Of a stretch of 64,000 nucleotides of DNA, positions 1-9,019 are shown in pieces (the first letter of the stretch is position 1; every line of letters starts with the position of its first letter). The notes beneath the pieces are model-generated. The model worked only from the letters and a program-made list of their open reading frames with translations, made no database searches and was not told the origin of the DNA. This DNA is from Candidatus Microsaccharimonas sossegonensis (GTDB lineage Bacteria; Patescibacteriota; Saccharimonadia; Saccharimonadales; Saccharimonadaceae), in the NCBI GenBank assembly GCA_004100325.1, contig SCKX01000001.1, positions 1 to 64,000 on the forward strand. Reading direction: 5' to 3'. A program made the translations under genes and the position numbers.

Positions 1-99
1 CCGGAACCAAAACGGAAATTGTCGCCCGCGAGGGCGGCTTTTTCTTTGGTTTTGCGGAGCAAAACCCAGTGCTTTTTCTGGGGGGAGATTTGAAATTGC
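1..99. repeat. Left arm of a 99-bp perfect inverted repeat
   Basis: Positions 1-99 are the exact reverse complement of 1726-1824. The match stops on the inner side at 100/1725 and may continue left of the window. In the right arm the outer end lies two bases from the CCA end of tRNA-Phe and, read on the minus strand, supplies a terminator-like hairpin (CGCCC/GGGCG followed by a T run) for that tRNA. The left arm carries the same hairpin on the plus strand at about 23-47. Because the repeat begins exactly at base 1, an assembly effect at a contig end is a real alternative to a genuine element end. Confidence 0.9.
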
Positions 100-128
100 C
101 ACCCCGACAAGTCGGGGTGCTTTTTTGT
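100..128 (+). terminator. Rho-independent terminator
   Basis: A perfect stem CACCCCGAC / GTCGGGGTG with a two-base loop is followed by CTTTTTTG. It would stop transcripts entering from the left of the window and insulate the recombinase gene. Confidence 0.8.
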
Positions 129-172
129 TTTCTCGCGGCTAAAGTCGCGCCACTTCGTGGTAAAATAAAGAC

Positions 173-275
173 GGACACAACTTATCAACCGAGAGAGCTT
201 TTTTGTACGGCTTTAATAGCCGCCTCGTACAATTTTTGAGTTTTCTCGGAAGTTGTGTCCAGCGAGGCGGCTATT
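173..275 (+). promoter_or_regulatory. Palindromic leader of the recombinase with two exclusive foldings
   Basis: Two arrangements compete. In the first, 173-183 pairs with 250-260 (11 bp, perfect) and encloses a second hairpin, 203-209 with 226-232. In the second, 215-227 pairs with 263-275 (13 bp, perfect), ending about 10 bases before the purine-rich ribosome binding site of the recombinase. The shared bases 215-227 mean the two cannot form together. The element could act as an RNA switch, or as DNA bound by the recombinase for autoregulation or crossover. The pairings are seen; the function is inferred. Confidence 0.6.
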
Positions 276-295
276 TAAGTTATGGGAGGGGCGAG

Positions 296-1891
296 ATGGA
301 CGAAAAATATATTCTCTACGCGCGAAAATCTACCGATGTAGAGGACAAACAAGTATTGAGCATAGAGGCGCAAATGGTCGAGCTGCGCAAATATGCGCGA
401 GATAACGGCCTTATCGTTATTGACGAGCTAATAGAAAAGAAAACCGCAAAAGTTCCAGGGCGTAAAGTGTTTAATGCTATGCTCGCGCGCATACAAAACG
501 GCGAGGCAAACGGGATTTTAGCGTGGCACCCCGACCGACTGGCACGTAATTCGATTGACGGCGGACAAATTATCTATTTACTTGATCAAGTAATACTCAA
601 TTACTTGCGATTTCCAATGTTTCAATTTGAAAACACCAGCCAAGGCAAGTTCATGTTGTCAATCATGTTTAGCCAGAGTAAATACTATGTCGATAATCTC
701 GCCGAAAACGTCAAGCGCGGACTGCGGCAAAAAGTACGACGCGGCGAGTTCCCTGGACTTGCACCGCTCGGTTATTACAACCACCCGAAAACCAAAATGT
801 TGGCGGTGGACAAGCCTGCCGCACCGCTTGCACGGCAGGCGTTCGAGCTATACGCCAAGGACGAGAGCCGTTTTGAGGACGTTGCAGCCTTTTTGTACGA
901 TAACGGTGTAAAAACCAAAGGCGGCAAGCCGTGGCCAAAAGATAAAGTCAAGCTCATGCTGATAAACCCTGTGTACTATGGACATTTTCGCTATGGCGGC
1001 GAAGTACACGAGGGCAAGCATGAGGCGTTGATTACGAAAAAACTATTTGACCGAGTACAAGCGGTATTGGAGCGACGATGTCGCGCACGACAAAAGCTGA
1101 AAAATGAACCAATGCCACTATGCGGCATTGTGCGTTGCACTTGTCGTATGATGATTACCGCCGAGCGGCAAGTTAAGCGATACAAAAATGGTACGTCGTG
1201 CGCATATGTGTACTACCACTGTACGCGTAAGAGCAAAACGGTGCGGTGCAAAGAGCCTGCGGTGCGGAGTGAATTATTTGATGAGCAGTTGGCAAATCTT
1301 GCGCTTGGCTACGCCATGCCGAAAGCATGGGCGAGCCAACTGCTGGCGTGGTTGGAGCGCGACGAGGCGGAGAGTGTATGTATAGGAGAGCGGCAAGCTA
1401 ACGACTTGCGCCAGCAAATCGTTAGCTTGTCCGAAAAGCTGGAGCGGTTGCTTGATAGTTTCTTGGAGCAAGACATTGAGCGCGCCGACTATCTCGCAAA
1501 GAAAGCAAAAATTATGAGCGAAAAGAAAACACTAGAGGAGAAAATGGGCAGTATTTTGCTTGGGCAAAATACGTGGCTTGAACCAATGAAAAAATGGATA
1601 GAAACTGCCGTTTCTATCTGGGAAATAGCCAAATCTGACGATTTGGTAGCTAAAAAGTCGCTTTACCTCGAAATCTTTGGCTTGAACCTGAAAATGGAAA
1701 AACAAAAAGTCGGCCTTGCGGCCGAGCAATTTCAAATCTCCCCCCAGAAAAAGCACTGGGTTTTGCTCCGCAAAACCAAAGAAAAAGCCGCCCTCGCGGG
1801 CGACAATTTCCGTTTTGGTTCCGGTTTGGTGGCTCCTCCCAGACTCGAACTGGGGACACAAGGCTCTTCAGGCCTCTGCTCTACCAGCTGA
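296..1891 (+). CDS. Large serine recombinase / integrase
   Basis: Site-specific DNA recombinase of the large serine family. The resolvase domain occupies about residues 1-145, with the catalytic serine in YARKST (Ser12) and a DRLAR motif. A recombinase domain follows to about 265, then a cysteine-rich zinc ribbon (Cys276, 281, 283, 309, 318) and a coiled coil around 366-419. The ATG at 296 is chosen because GGGAGGGG lies just upstream and family homology starts there; the open frame extends back to a TTG at 203. Oddly, the last 35 or so codons lie in the right inverted-repeat arm and then antisense through tRNA-Phe, so the C-terminal tail is shaped by the integration site. No other mobile-element gene is visible in the window. 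The recombinase could mobilise an element extending to the left, or flip DNA between the repeats. Confidence 0.9.
   Translation: MDEKYILYARKSTDVEDKQVLSIEAQMVELRKYARDNGLIVIDELIEKKTAKVPGRKVFNAMLARIQNGEANGILAWHPDRLARNSIDGGQIIYLLDQVILNYLRFPMFQFENTSQGKFMLSIMFSQSKYYVDNLAENVKRGLRQKVRRGEFPGLAPLGYYNHPKTKMLAVDKPAAPLARQAFELYAKDESRFEDVAAFLYDNGVKTKGGKPWPKDKVKLMLINPVYYGHFRYGGEVHEGKHEALITKKLFDRVQAVLERRCRARQKLKNEPMPLCGIVRCTCRMMITAERQVKRYKNGTSCAYVYYHCTRKSKTVRCKEPAVRSELFDEQLANLALGYAMPKAWASQLLAWLERDEAESVCIGERQANDLRQQIVSLSEKLERLLDSFLEQDIERADYLAKKAKIMSEKKTLEEKMGSILLGQNTWLEPMKKWIETAVSIWEIAKSDDLVAKKSLYLEIFGLNLKMEKQKVGLAAEQFQISPQKKHWVLLRKTKEKAALAGDNFRFGSGLVAPPRLELGTQGSSGLCSTS
1726..1824. repeat. Right arm of the 99-bp inverted repeat
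   Basis: Exact reverse complement of 1-99. It lies inside the 3' part of the recombinase gene and ends two bases from the CCA end of tRNA-Phe. On the minus strand it gives a terminator-like hairpin directly behind the tRNA. Confidence 0.9.
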
Positions 1892-1902
1892 GCTAAAGAG
1901 CC
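1827..1902 (-). tRNA. tRNA-Phe (GAA)
   Basis: Full cloverleaf on the minus strand: acceptor GGCTCTT/AGGAGCC, D stem GCTC/GAGC, anticodon stem GAGGC/GCCTT around loop CTGAAGA (anticodon GAA), T arm CCCAG-TTCGAGT-CTGGG, discriminator A and an encoded CCA at 1827-1829. The recombinase gene overlaps it on the opposite strand, which points to the tRNA 3' end as an integration site. A candidate promoter upstream is TTGTGT, 17 bases, TAAAAT. Confidence 0.96.
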
Positions 1903-1965
1903 ACGCTCGCACTAGCAGTGAACTCTGTATATTTTACTAGAGGTGCGCTAATTACACAATATGGG

Positions 1966-2715
1966 CTACTTCTTTAACACGCGAGAGACGGTATCGGTGA
2001 GGTCGGCAGGGAGTACAAACACGGTTTTTTGACTTGGCTCGACTGCAATCTTTTCGAGCGTTTGGAGCGTACGAATGCTAATACCGCCGGGAATTTTCGT
2101 CAGCATCGCCGCAGCATCGGCGACGGCTTGCGCGGCAGATTTTTCACCTTCTGCCGTAATGATGACGGCTCGACGTTCACGTTCAGCCTCAGCCTGCTTT
2201 GCCATGGCACGTTTCATGTCGGTTGGCAGTTCAATATTTTGAATTTTGACGCTTTCGACGTCAATGCCCCATTTTTCAGTTTGCGTATCAACAATTTCTT
2301 TAATACTCGTACTGACTTCGTCGCGCTTACCCAGCAGCGAATCGAGCTCGATATTACCGGTCACGTCACGAAGCGCCGCCTGCGCAAACTGACTGCTGGC
2401 ATAAATAAAATTGGTCGTTTCAAGAACGGCTTTTGCGGCATCAACGACGCGGAAGTAGACGACTGCGTCGACATTGACCGTGACGTTGTCCTTTGTAATG
2501 ACTTCCTGCTTTGGAATATCAATCGTATTTGTACGGACATCGATCCGTGTCATTTTTTGAAAAATAGGTATAATGACCCGAAGTCCAGGCTGGCGAATAC
2601 CGGTAAAGCGTCCCAGCGTCAACACAACGCCTCGCTGATACTGGTTAACGACCTTTAATCCACTCAAAATAAAAATACTCACGATAACGACGACTGTCCA
2701 GAAAAATAATCCCAT
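1966..2715 (-). CDS. SPFH/band-7 (slipin-type) membrane protein
   Basis: 249 residues, the usual slipin size. An N-terminal membrane segment (about 4-20) precedes the SPFH core, with the typical run of TLGRF, a proline-rich PGLR turn and DVR-type beta strands, followed by an alanine/glutamate-rich helical stretch (about 165-200) that drives oligomerisation in this family. It probably forms ring-like membrane scaffolds on the inner face of the membrane. No NfeD-type protease partner is adjacent, which is unusual because many slipins pair with one. The start is supported by AAGGAG five bases upstream. It is divergent from rarA. Confidence 0.88.
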   Translation of the reverse strand: MGLFFWTVVVIVSIFILSGLKVVNQYQRGVVLTLGRFTGIRQPGLRVIIPIFQKMTRIDVRTNTIDIPKQEVITKDNVTVNVDAVVYFRVVDAAKAVLETTNFIYASSQFAQAALRDVTGNIELDSLLGKRDEVSTSIKEIVDTQTEKWGIDVESVKIQNIELPTDMKRAMAKQAEAERERRAVIITAEGEKSAAQAVADAAAMLTKIPGGISIRTLQTLEKIAVEPSQKTVFVLPADLTDTVSRVLKK

Positions 2716-2739
2716 AACGCTCCTTTTTTATAAGGCTAG

Positions 2740-2745
2740 TATAAT
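2740..2745 (+). promoter_or_regulatory. -10 box for leaderless rarA
   Basis: TATAAT lies six bases before the rarA ATG, so transcription should begin at or next to the start codon. No Shine-Dalgarno sequence fits between them. Confidence 0.7.
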
Positions 2746-2751
2746 AGAAAT

Positions 2752-3933
2752 ATGCAAAGAATACCACTTGCGGAACGGATGCGTCCGAAAACGCTGGATG
2801 AGGTCATTGGGCAAACACATCTTTTAGGCGATCACGAGATACTAAGGCAGATCATTAAAAACCGTGAGCCTGTTAGCCTTATTTTATGGGGTCCTCCTGG
2901 AAGTGGTAAAACAACTTTGGCACGGATTATCGCCACAGAAGTAAAGGCAGAGTTTGTTGAAATATCAGCCGTGACTAGTGGCAAAAAAGACGTCGAGCGC
3001 ATTGTCGAACATGCCAAGCAAAATTGGAATTTACAACTTCGCACCATTCTGTTCGTTGATGAGATTCACCGCTTTAATAAAGCCCAACAAGACGCATTTT
3101 TGCCGCATGTCGAATCCGGTTTAATTACTCTCATCGGTGCAACCACCGAAAATCCAAGCTTCGAAGTCATTACGCCGCTGCTGAGCCGTAGCCGTGTGCT
3201 TGTATTAGAGCCGCTGAAAAAAACGGAGGTTATTTCGATTTTAAAACGAGCCCTAACATTGGATAAAATGACCTCACGCGTTGACGCAAAATCACTTGAG
3301 TATATTGCTGAACTTTCTGGAGGCGATGCCCGTGTTGCACTGGGCAACCTTGAGCTTGCCCTGAGTATGATGGGAATGGCGAAAAAAATTACGATCGAAA
3401 CGGTCAAAACAGCCGCTCAAAAACGCCTGCCTGGCTATGATAAAAAGGGAGATATGCACTATAACGTTATCTCAGCATTTATTAAAAGTATGCGTGGCAG
3501 TAATGTTGATGCAACATTGTATTATCTGGCACGTATGATTGATGCCGGTGAAGATCCAAAGTTTATTGCTCGTCGTATGGTCATTTTTGCATCGGAAGAT
3601 ATCGGTCTTGCTGGTAACGGTGCGCTTGGTCTGGCCCTCAATGCGTTTCAAGCTGTTGAACGGATTGGCATGCCCGAATCTCGCTATATCCTTTTCCACG
3701 TCGCGACCGCACTAGCAAAAAGCGAGAAATCACGCCAAACGACTGATGCCATGGGGCGAGCGTCCGCACTGGCAAAACAATACTCAGACGCAGCCGTGCC
3801 TCTTTGGCTTCGCAACGCCCCAACCAAGCTGATGAAGGACCTCGACTACAGCAAAGACTACAGGTGGCAAGCCGACTTTCACTCAGAAAAAGGTTTTTTG
3901 CCTGACGAAATAAAAGATAGGAACATCTTTTAA
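2752..3933 (+). CDS. rarA: Replication-associated recombination protein A (RarA/MgsA AAA+ ATPase)
   Basis: 393-residue clamp-loader-like AAA+ ATPase that acts at stalled replication forks. It starts with the family-typical PLAERMRPKTLDEVIGQ. Walker A is GPPGSGKT at 47-54, Walker B is FVDEIHRF at about 101-108, and a sensor region GATTENPSF follows. The C-terminal MgsA domain, which forms tetramers and binds SSB or DNA in the family, is present (SAFIKSMRGSNVDATLYYLARM). Length and domain order are normal. The 3' end overlaps the convergent trehalase gene by four bases. Confidence 0.97.
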   Translation: MQRIPLAERMRPKTLDEVIGQTHLLGDHEILRQIIKNREPVSLILWGPPGSGKTTLARIIATEVKAEFVEISAVTSGKKDVERIVEHAKQNWNLQLRTILFVDEIHRFNKAQQDAFLPHVESGLITLIGATTENPSFEVITPLLSRSRVLVLEPLKKTEVISILKRALTLDKMTSRVDAKSLEYIAELSGGDARVALGNLELALSMMGMAKKITIETVKTAAQKRLPGYDKKGDMHYNVISAFIKSMRGSNVDATLYYLARMIDAGEDPKFIARRMVIFASEDIGLAGNGALGLALNAFQAVERIGMPESRYILFHVATALAKSEKSRQTTDAMGRASALAKQYSDAAVPLWLRNAPTKLMKDLDYSKDYRWQADFHSEKGFLPDEIKDRNIF

Positions 3934-5558
3934 CTAATTTTAAGTTCTTTCTTTAGCGCCAAATACACGCCATTTGTCCACCCAAAACCGTCTTGCAACA
4001 CGTATTCCCCACCACCGCCCAGACCACTTCCGCCCATGACATTGTATTTTTCTACCATGCGATGCGTTTTCATAAAGACTGCATCGTTTAATTCAATCCA
4101 GCGGTGCGCAATTATATCGGCCAGCTCGTTGTACCCATAGCGACGTAAGCCTTGGATTGTTATCCATTGTAGCGGCGCCCATCCATTCGGACTATCCCAT
4201 TGCTGTCCATTTTCAATAAGTGTCGTCACCACTCCACCTGGTTTTAAGAATTCGCGTTGAATCATCACCGCAACGTCAGCCGCTTCAGCTTCACCAGCGA
4301 TACCAGCGTATAAAGGAAAGACTCCAGCAAGACTAAAAACGGTCGTGTTTTTTTGGTGATGAAAATTGTAATCTAAATAAAACTTTTTGTCTTCATCCCA
4401 AAGATACTCATGAATAGCATCTTTTCTTTTTGCCGCCGCTTTTTTAAAGCGCCGTGTCTGCAGTGGGTGCAGCAATGAATTATACCCATCAGCAATCGTA
4501 CTCTCCATCAAGTACATCAAACTATTAAGGTCTACCGGAATGATATCGGCAGTGTGAATTGTCTTCAGATCATTTGGATCAGCAAGCCAACGTGAACTAA
4601 AGTCCCAACCAGACTCGGCGGCGGCACGAAGATGAAGGAACAACCGATCACGAATTCTTTTGCCTGATGCTTTGGCTGTCTCGATATCCTCGCGAAGGGA
4701 CTCAGGCCGCGCAGTGACTTTGTTGTCATAGTAACGATTGAGTAAACTTTTATCGGACAACTGAACAACGCGGCGATAGGCATTATGCTCTGTCTCTTCC
4801 AACTTCCGGCGACCTTTCATCCAAAAACGATATTCCGTTAAAAGCTGTGGCAGGTAGTAACGAATGACTTTTTTGCCTTTATGCTCGGCAAGTAATTTTA
4901 TCATCATCACGAAAAAAGGCGGCTGTGACCGACTCAAGAAATACGTCCGGTTTGCCGTAGGTACATAGCCATACTTTCGAATCATGTAGGCAGTATTTTT
5001 CAAGATGTCTTCTACCTTCTTCCATTCGCCTTGTGCCGCCAGTCCCAACATGATGAAATAGCTATCCCAATAAAATTGTTCATTAAAGCGACCGCCCGGC
5101 ACAATATATTTGTGAGGTAGTGCAATTAAGGAGCCGCGATCAACTCGGTTGCGACGCTCAAGGTACTCCCACAAGCGAGTGATGTGTTCTTCGGCCGTAT
5201 CACTGTCGTGGACAGCAAACGGGTCTTTCTTTGACACAGTCTGTGCAAGATCCGTAAAATGTCGACTCACAAATTCACGAAGATCGAAGTGTGGATCAGT
5301 TTTTAGGAGTTTATATTCTTCTTTGATGGATCGAATGCGGTTTTTTGGCGTCAGATCGACAAAGGTTTTCCCATCTGCATATATCTGCTGCGTCTGTACG
5401 TCGCCAAACAATTCTCCCAGCAGTTCGTCAGGACCTTTTTTCGATTTCATCAATACTCCTGCCGCTGAGACAAGTGAAGACTTTATAATATCGATGTTTT
5501 GTTTTGTATATGTTTTAGCTGACATTTTTTGATGTAACAAGAATATAGTTATTAACAA
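3930..5558 (-). CDS. treF: Trehalase, GH37 (cytoplasmic type)
   Basis: Hydrolyses alpha,alpha-trehalose to two glucose. Both trehalase signatures are present: PGGRFNEQFYWDSY at 154-167 and QWDSPNGWAP at 453-462. The C-terminal GGGGEY...GFGWTNGV motif of GH37 enzymes is also present. No signal peptide is visible, so it is likely intracellular and would feed glucose to glycolysis. Start choice is open: a TTG at 5558 lies five bases after a TATAAT box (5564-5569) and fits a leaderless message, while an ATG at 5525 has no ribosome binding site. It lies tail-to-tail with rarA. Confidence 0.93.
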   Translation of the reverse strand: MLITIFLLHQKMSAKTYTKQNIDIIKSSLVSAAGVLMKSKKGPDELLGELFGDVQTQQIYADGKTFVDLTPKNRIRSIKEEYKLLKTDPHFDLREFVSRHFTDLAQTVSKKDPFAVHDSDTAEEHITRLWEYLERRNRVDRGSLIALPHKYIVPGGRFNEQFYWDSYFIMLGLAAQGEWKKVEDILKNTAYMIRKYGYVPTANRTYFLSRSQPPFFVMMIKLLAEHKGKKVIRYYLPQLLTEYRFWMKGRRKLEETEHNAYRRVVQLSDKSLLNRYYDNKVTARPESLREDIETAKASGKRIRDRLFLHLRAAAESGWDFSSRWLADPNDLKTIHTADIIPVDLNSLMYLMESTIADGYNSLLHPLQTRRFKKAAAKRKDAIHEYLWDEDKKFYLDYNFHHQKNTTVFSLAGVFPLYAGIAGEAEAADVAVMIQREFLKPGGVVTTLIENGQQWDSPNGWAPLQWITIQGLRRYGYNELADIIAHRWIELNDAVFMKTHRMVEKYNVMGGSGLGGGGEYVLQDGFGWTNGVYLALKKELKIS

Positions 5559-5619
5559 TTTCTATTATAGATAACTCTGCCGTGGATGCACTACCTTTTT
5601 AAGAAAAAAGTGAATAATG

Positions 5620-6288
5620 TTACGTGGCTTCGGTGTACAACCAGTTTTCGTGAATCTCAAGCTGCGGAGGAATACGAGTCAATGTACCTGCTGCATTATA
5701 TATTATTGGTGTCATACCAATATGTGTATGGTGATTCATAAAAAATGCCAGTCGTGCCATGATTATCTTTCCAACAAGTTCTTTGTCTGGGTTATGTACT
5801 GCTTCTAGACGCAGCCATAGTTCTAACGATTCGTCAGAGTCAAATAATTCCCTTTGTTGTGTCAAAATATCTGGAATTCGGGCTTCTTCATTTTCAAGCA
5901 GTCTCCGTTGTATCGTCTTTCGTTCAGTCACAGTCGAAACGTTACTGATGATATCAAGGAAACGCATGTCGCGGCGATATTCAGTCGTGCGAAGCAGCGA
6001 GGATGCATTAAATCGAATAACTGGTTCAACTAAGCCGTAAAATCCCATCACGCGCTTTTCAAATGACATCTCAGCTGGCACGAGGATATTACCCTGTGGC
6101 AGAATGAGCTCTTCATATTCGAACACCCCATGTGACGTTGCTTCGATGACAGTGAGTTCTTCTGCCGTATCAAGAATAATTGATGTATGTTTCTCCAAGC
6201 CTTCACCGTCAAAGAAAACTTCGATTTGACCATTTTCGAGTTGCACCCGATTTGAAGAGGTATCTTCATATTGAAACGACTCTGTCAT
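5620..6288 (-). CDS. Hypothetical protein, 222 aa
   Basis: I do not recognise this protein. It is soluble, acidic and has no signal peptide or membrane segment. The N-terminal half is rich in beta-strand-like sequence and the C-terminal half in charged helices. A TGG-TACACT box six bases before the ATG suggests leaderless expression. It sits between typA and the trehalase gene on the same strand with its own spacing, so no operon can be claimed. It is probably a real gene, given consistent codon use and length. Confidence 0.7.
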   Translation of the reverse strand: MTESFQYEDTSSNRVQLENGQIEVFFDGEGLEKHTSIILDTAEELTVIEATSHGVFEYEELILPQGNILVPAEMSFEKRVMGFYGLVEPVIRFNASSLLRTTEYRRDMRFLDIISNVSTVTERKTIQRRLLENEEARIPDILTQQRELFDSDESLELWLRLEAVHNPDKELVGKIIMARLAFFMNHHTHIGMTPIIYNAAGTLTRIPPQLEIHENWLYTEAT

Positions 6289-6350
6289 AAACGAAGTGTA
6301 CCACCCTTTTCATACATAGTGGTACATGTTTTTAAATGACCTGCTGTTAC

Positions 6351-8177
6351 CTAGCTCTTTTGAGCATTTCGCTTACGCTGATTAGGATCTAGATATCGTT
6401 TGCGAAGCCTAAGTGACTTAGGTGTCACTTCTAAAAGCTCATCGTTTTCGATAAAGTCAATTGACTGTTCAAGGCTTAGGTCTGTGTACGGTGTTAATTG
6501 AATCGCACCATCACTCGACGACGTACGCATATTTGTCAGCTGTTTTCCACGACAGACATTAATGTCGAGGTCGCCGCCACGGTTGTACATACCAACAATC
6601 ATACCTTGGTAGACGGTCGTTCCCGGACCAACAAACAGCTCACCGCGCGCTGCCGCCGCATCAAGGGCATAGGCGGTCGTTGCACCGGCTTCGGTTGCGA
6701 TTAACGCACCATTACGTGTCTGCTGCAGCTTGGCACCGAGTGGTTGATAGCCGTGTGGTAAGCTATTCATAATCACCGTTCCCTTTGTTGCAGTTAATAG
6801 TAGGTTACGAAGCCCAATCATTGCACGAGTCGGAATGATATAGGTAGAACGAATCGTGCCGCTGGCGGTTGTTTCCTGTTTGATTGGCGCGGCGCGACGT
6901 GTCCCTAGTTCCTGGCTGACTGCTCCAAGGAATTCAGCACCGACTTCAATCAAAAGCTCTTCGACTGGTTCTTTGATGTCACCGTCTTCTTCGATCGTGA
7001 CTGCTTGGGGACGACCGACCTCAAATTCAAAGTCTTCGCGACGCAACGTTTCAATCAAAACCGACAAATGCAGCTCCCCACGACCTGATATAACGAACCC
7101 AATGCCTTCTTCTTGAACGCGTAGTGACACGTTCGTTTCAAGTTCTTGGCGAAGACGATCACCAATTTGTCGGCTGGTGTTGTACTTTGCTTCTTTACCC
7201 TTGAGCGGACTGGTGTTTGGGCCAAGATACATTGAAATTGTGGGTGCTTCAATATCAATCACCGGCAGTGCTTCAGGATGTTCCTTATCAGCAATTGTTT
7301 CACCAATGTGCGCGTCGGCAATGCCGGTCATTGCAATAATATCGCCTGCACCGGCTTCGGTAATTTCCTCGCGCACCAGACCGCGGTACACGAACAGTTT
7401 TTCAATTTTTGCAGATACAAGTGTGCCATCACGCTTCATCAGAACAAGAGGGGTTGCTTTGCTGATCTTTCCACGAGAAATACGTCCAATGGCGTATTTT
7501 CCAAGGAATGAATCGTAGTATAACGAAGTGACGAGCATTTGAAACGGCTCGTCAACACTGACGTCAGGGGCAGGAATATCGTTGATAATCGCATCGAAAA
7601 TTGGTGTCAAGTCGACATGCTCTTCTGGGTTGTCTGGCAGTGATGTCCATGCTTTTCCCTCACGTCCAATGGCATAGTAGACAGGATAGTGCAACTGGCT
7701 ATCGTCAATCGCAAGTTCAAGAAAGAGTTCAGATACTTCGTCTTCAACTTGTGCAATCCGACGTGATGGTTTGTCGATCTTATTAATAATTACCACTGGC
7801 TTTAACCCAAGTTCAAGCGCCTTAGAAAGGACAAACTTTGTTTGTGGCATTGGACCCTCCTGTGCATCAACGATCAGTAGGACGCCGTCAGCCATATTGA
7901 GCGTTCGTTCCACTTCACCCGAAAAGTCGGCATGTCCCGGCGTGTCGACGATGTTGATTTTGTAATCACCGTGATACACCGCCGTTTGCTTTGCTGTAAT
8001 CGTGATGCCACGTTCGTGCTCTTGGTCACCACTATCCATGATTAAAGATTGATCCATTTCAGCTTGGTTAGAACGAAACGTATTACTCTGCTTTAGCAGT
8101 CCATCAAGCAGCGTCGTCTTTCCGTGGTCGACGTGAGCAATAATGGCAACGTTGCGAATGTATTTTGGGTCTTTCAT
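6351..8177 (-). CDS. typA: Translational GTPase TypA/BipA
   Basis: 608 residues, normal for this ribosome-associated GTPase, which aids 50S assembly and growth under stress. G1 is AHVDHGKTT at 14-22, the switch region contains [10 protein letters not shown]3 is DTPGHADF and G4 is NKIDKP. An EF-Tu-like domain 2, EF-G-like domains and the BipA-specific C-terminal domain follow. The C-terminus ends in a basic tail. An unknown gene lies upstream at 8244 on the same strand. Confidence 0.97.
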   Translation of the reverse strand: MKDPKYIRNVAIIAHVDHGKTTLLDGLLKQSNTFRSNQAEMDQSLIMDSGDQEHERGITITAKQTAVYHGDYKINIVDTPGHADFSGEVERTLNMADGVLLIVDAQEGPMPQTKFVLSKALELGLKPVVIINKIDKPSRRIAQVEDEVSELFLELAIDDSQLHYPVYYAIGREGKAWTSLPDNPEEHVDLTPIFDAIINDIPAPDVSVDEPFQMLVTSLYYDSFLGKYAIGRISRGKISKATPLVLMKRDGTLVSAKIEKLFVYRGLVREEITEAGAGDIIAMTGIADAHIGETIADKEHPEALPVIDIEAPTISMYLGPNTSPLKGKEAKYNTSRQIGDRLRQELETNVSLRVQEEGIGFVISGRGELHLSVLIETLRREDFEFEVGRPQAVTIEEDGDIKEPVEELLIEVGAEFLGAVSQELGTRRAAPIKQETTASGTIRSTYIIPTRAMIGLRNLLLTATKGTVIMNSLPHGYQPLGAKLQQTRNGALIATEAGATTAYALDAAAARGELFVGPGTTVYQGMIVGMYNRGGDLDINVCRGKQLTNMRTSSSDGAIQLTPYTDLSLEQSIDFIENDELLEVTPKSLRLRKRYLDPNQRKRNAQKS

Positions 8178-8243
8178 AAAAATATGCCCAGCGTCTTTTC
8201 ACGCGAGGCTTCCTTATCTGTAAGTAAAGCACAGATCGGGCTT

Positions 8244-8861
8244 TTACGCAACCAGTTTAATGTGCTCGGGTACAATGAACTGCGCAAGTTTTGTGCCAAT
8301 TTCAATGGTTGGCTTGCTTGGTGCGTATTCACTGAAGTTTTCCGGATCCCAAACCGGTGCATATGCCTCGGCAATTTCTTCTTCATTTTTTCCTTCAAAA
8401 ATAATCCTACCCTGCGGAACCTCATCAATCGGTATGTAGTGATCCATAAAATAACGTGCCTGCAGCCCCATTTGACGCGCCAGTAACTCATGTTCGCCAA
8501 CAGGTAATGTCACAATTTTTTGTTTAGGAAAAAGCCTTCCTCTTCCGCTCATGGATAAATAACCCGCCGTTAACCCTACATACTTGTACAAACTTGTATA
8601 CGTGGCATCGAGAATCGTATCATCTTCGAGAATAATAAAATCATGGGCTTCTTGGTAATCGCTATCAATTTCCAGTGTTGTTTCAACAAGGTGGTGTTCG
8701 ACACTTAATTGATCTAACTTCTCAGATAAGGCAACTGTGACGATGCCGCAAATACCCATACTGAGTCTGTACTCAGGGTTAAACGCACTCAACAAGTCAT
8801 GTACTTCACCAAGCCCTTTTTCAAGATCTTTCGCAAGTGGTTCCGCCTCGACTAATTTCAT
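8244..8861 (-). CDS. Putative transglutaminase-like cysteine enzyme (hypothetical)
   Basis: 205-residue soluble protein without a signal peptide. I do not recognise a named family, but the spacing of Cys38 (SMGICGIVTVAL), His73 (EAHDFIIL) and Asp85 (TILDATYT) matches the Cys-His-Asp layout of papain-fold transglutaminase-like proteins, where the histidine and aspartate are about 12 residues apart. The substrate is unknown. A TGC-TATTAT box ends six bases before the ATG, suggesting leaderless transcription. It precedes typA on the same strand by about 65 bases. Confidence 0.6.
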   Translation of the reverse strand: MKLVEAEPLAKDLEKGLGEVHDLLSAFNPEYRLSMGICGIVTVALSEKLDQLSVEHHLVETTLEIDSDYQEAHDFIILEDDTILDATYTSLYKYVGLTAGYLSMSGRGRLFPKQKIVTLPVGEHELLARQMGLQARYFMDHYIPIDEVPQGRIIFEGKNEEEIAEAYAPVWDPENFSEYAPSKPTIEIGTKLAQFIVPEHIKLVA

Positions 8862-8886
8862 TGTAAAATAATAGCAGAAATAAAAT

Positions 8887-8912
8887 AAAACTCCACTCTT
8901 TAGGAGTTTTAT
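8887..8912 (-). terminator. Terminator after tRNA-Leu
   Basis: AAAACTCC / GGAGTTTT form an eight-base stem with an eight-base loop. The flanking A and T runs allow function on both strands. On the minus strand it ends the tRNA-Leu transcript. Confidence 0.7.
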
Positions 8913-8922
8913 TCATCATAGT

Positions 8923-9009
8923 TGGTGCGCGCGAGAGGACTTGAACCTCCACACCCGTTAGGGCATAGCCACCTCAAGGCTACGTGTATACCAATTTCAC
9001 CACGCGCGC
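8923..9009 (-). tRNA. tRNA-Leu (GAG)
   Basis: A class II tRNA with a long variable arm. The acceptor stem is GCGCGCG/CGCGCGC, the anticodon loop is TTGAGGT (GAG), the T arm contains GGTTCAAGTCC, and CCA is encoded at 8923-8925. A perfect promoter lies upstream on the minus strand (-35 TTGATT at 9043-9048, 17-base spacer, -10 TATAAT at 9020-9025). Confidence 0.95.
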
Positions 9010-9019
9010 AGACCCGGTT

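Noticed and set aside
5620-6288. Lon-substrate-binding or methyltransferase assignment for the 222-aa protein
   Set aside because: No motif of either family could be found; left as hypothetical.
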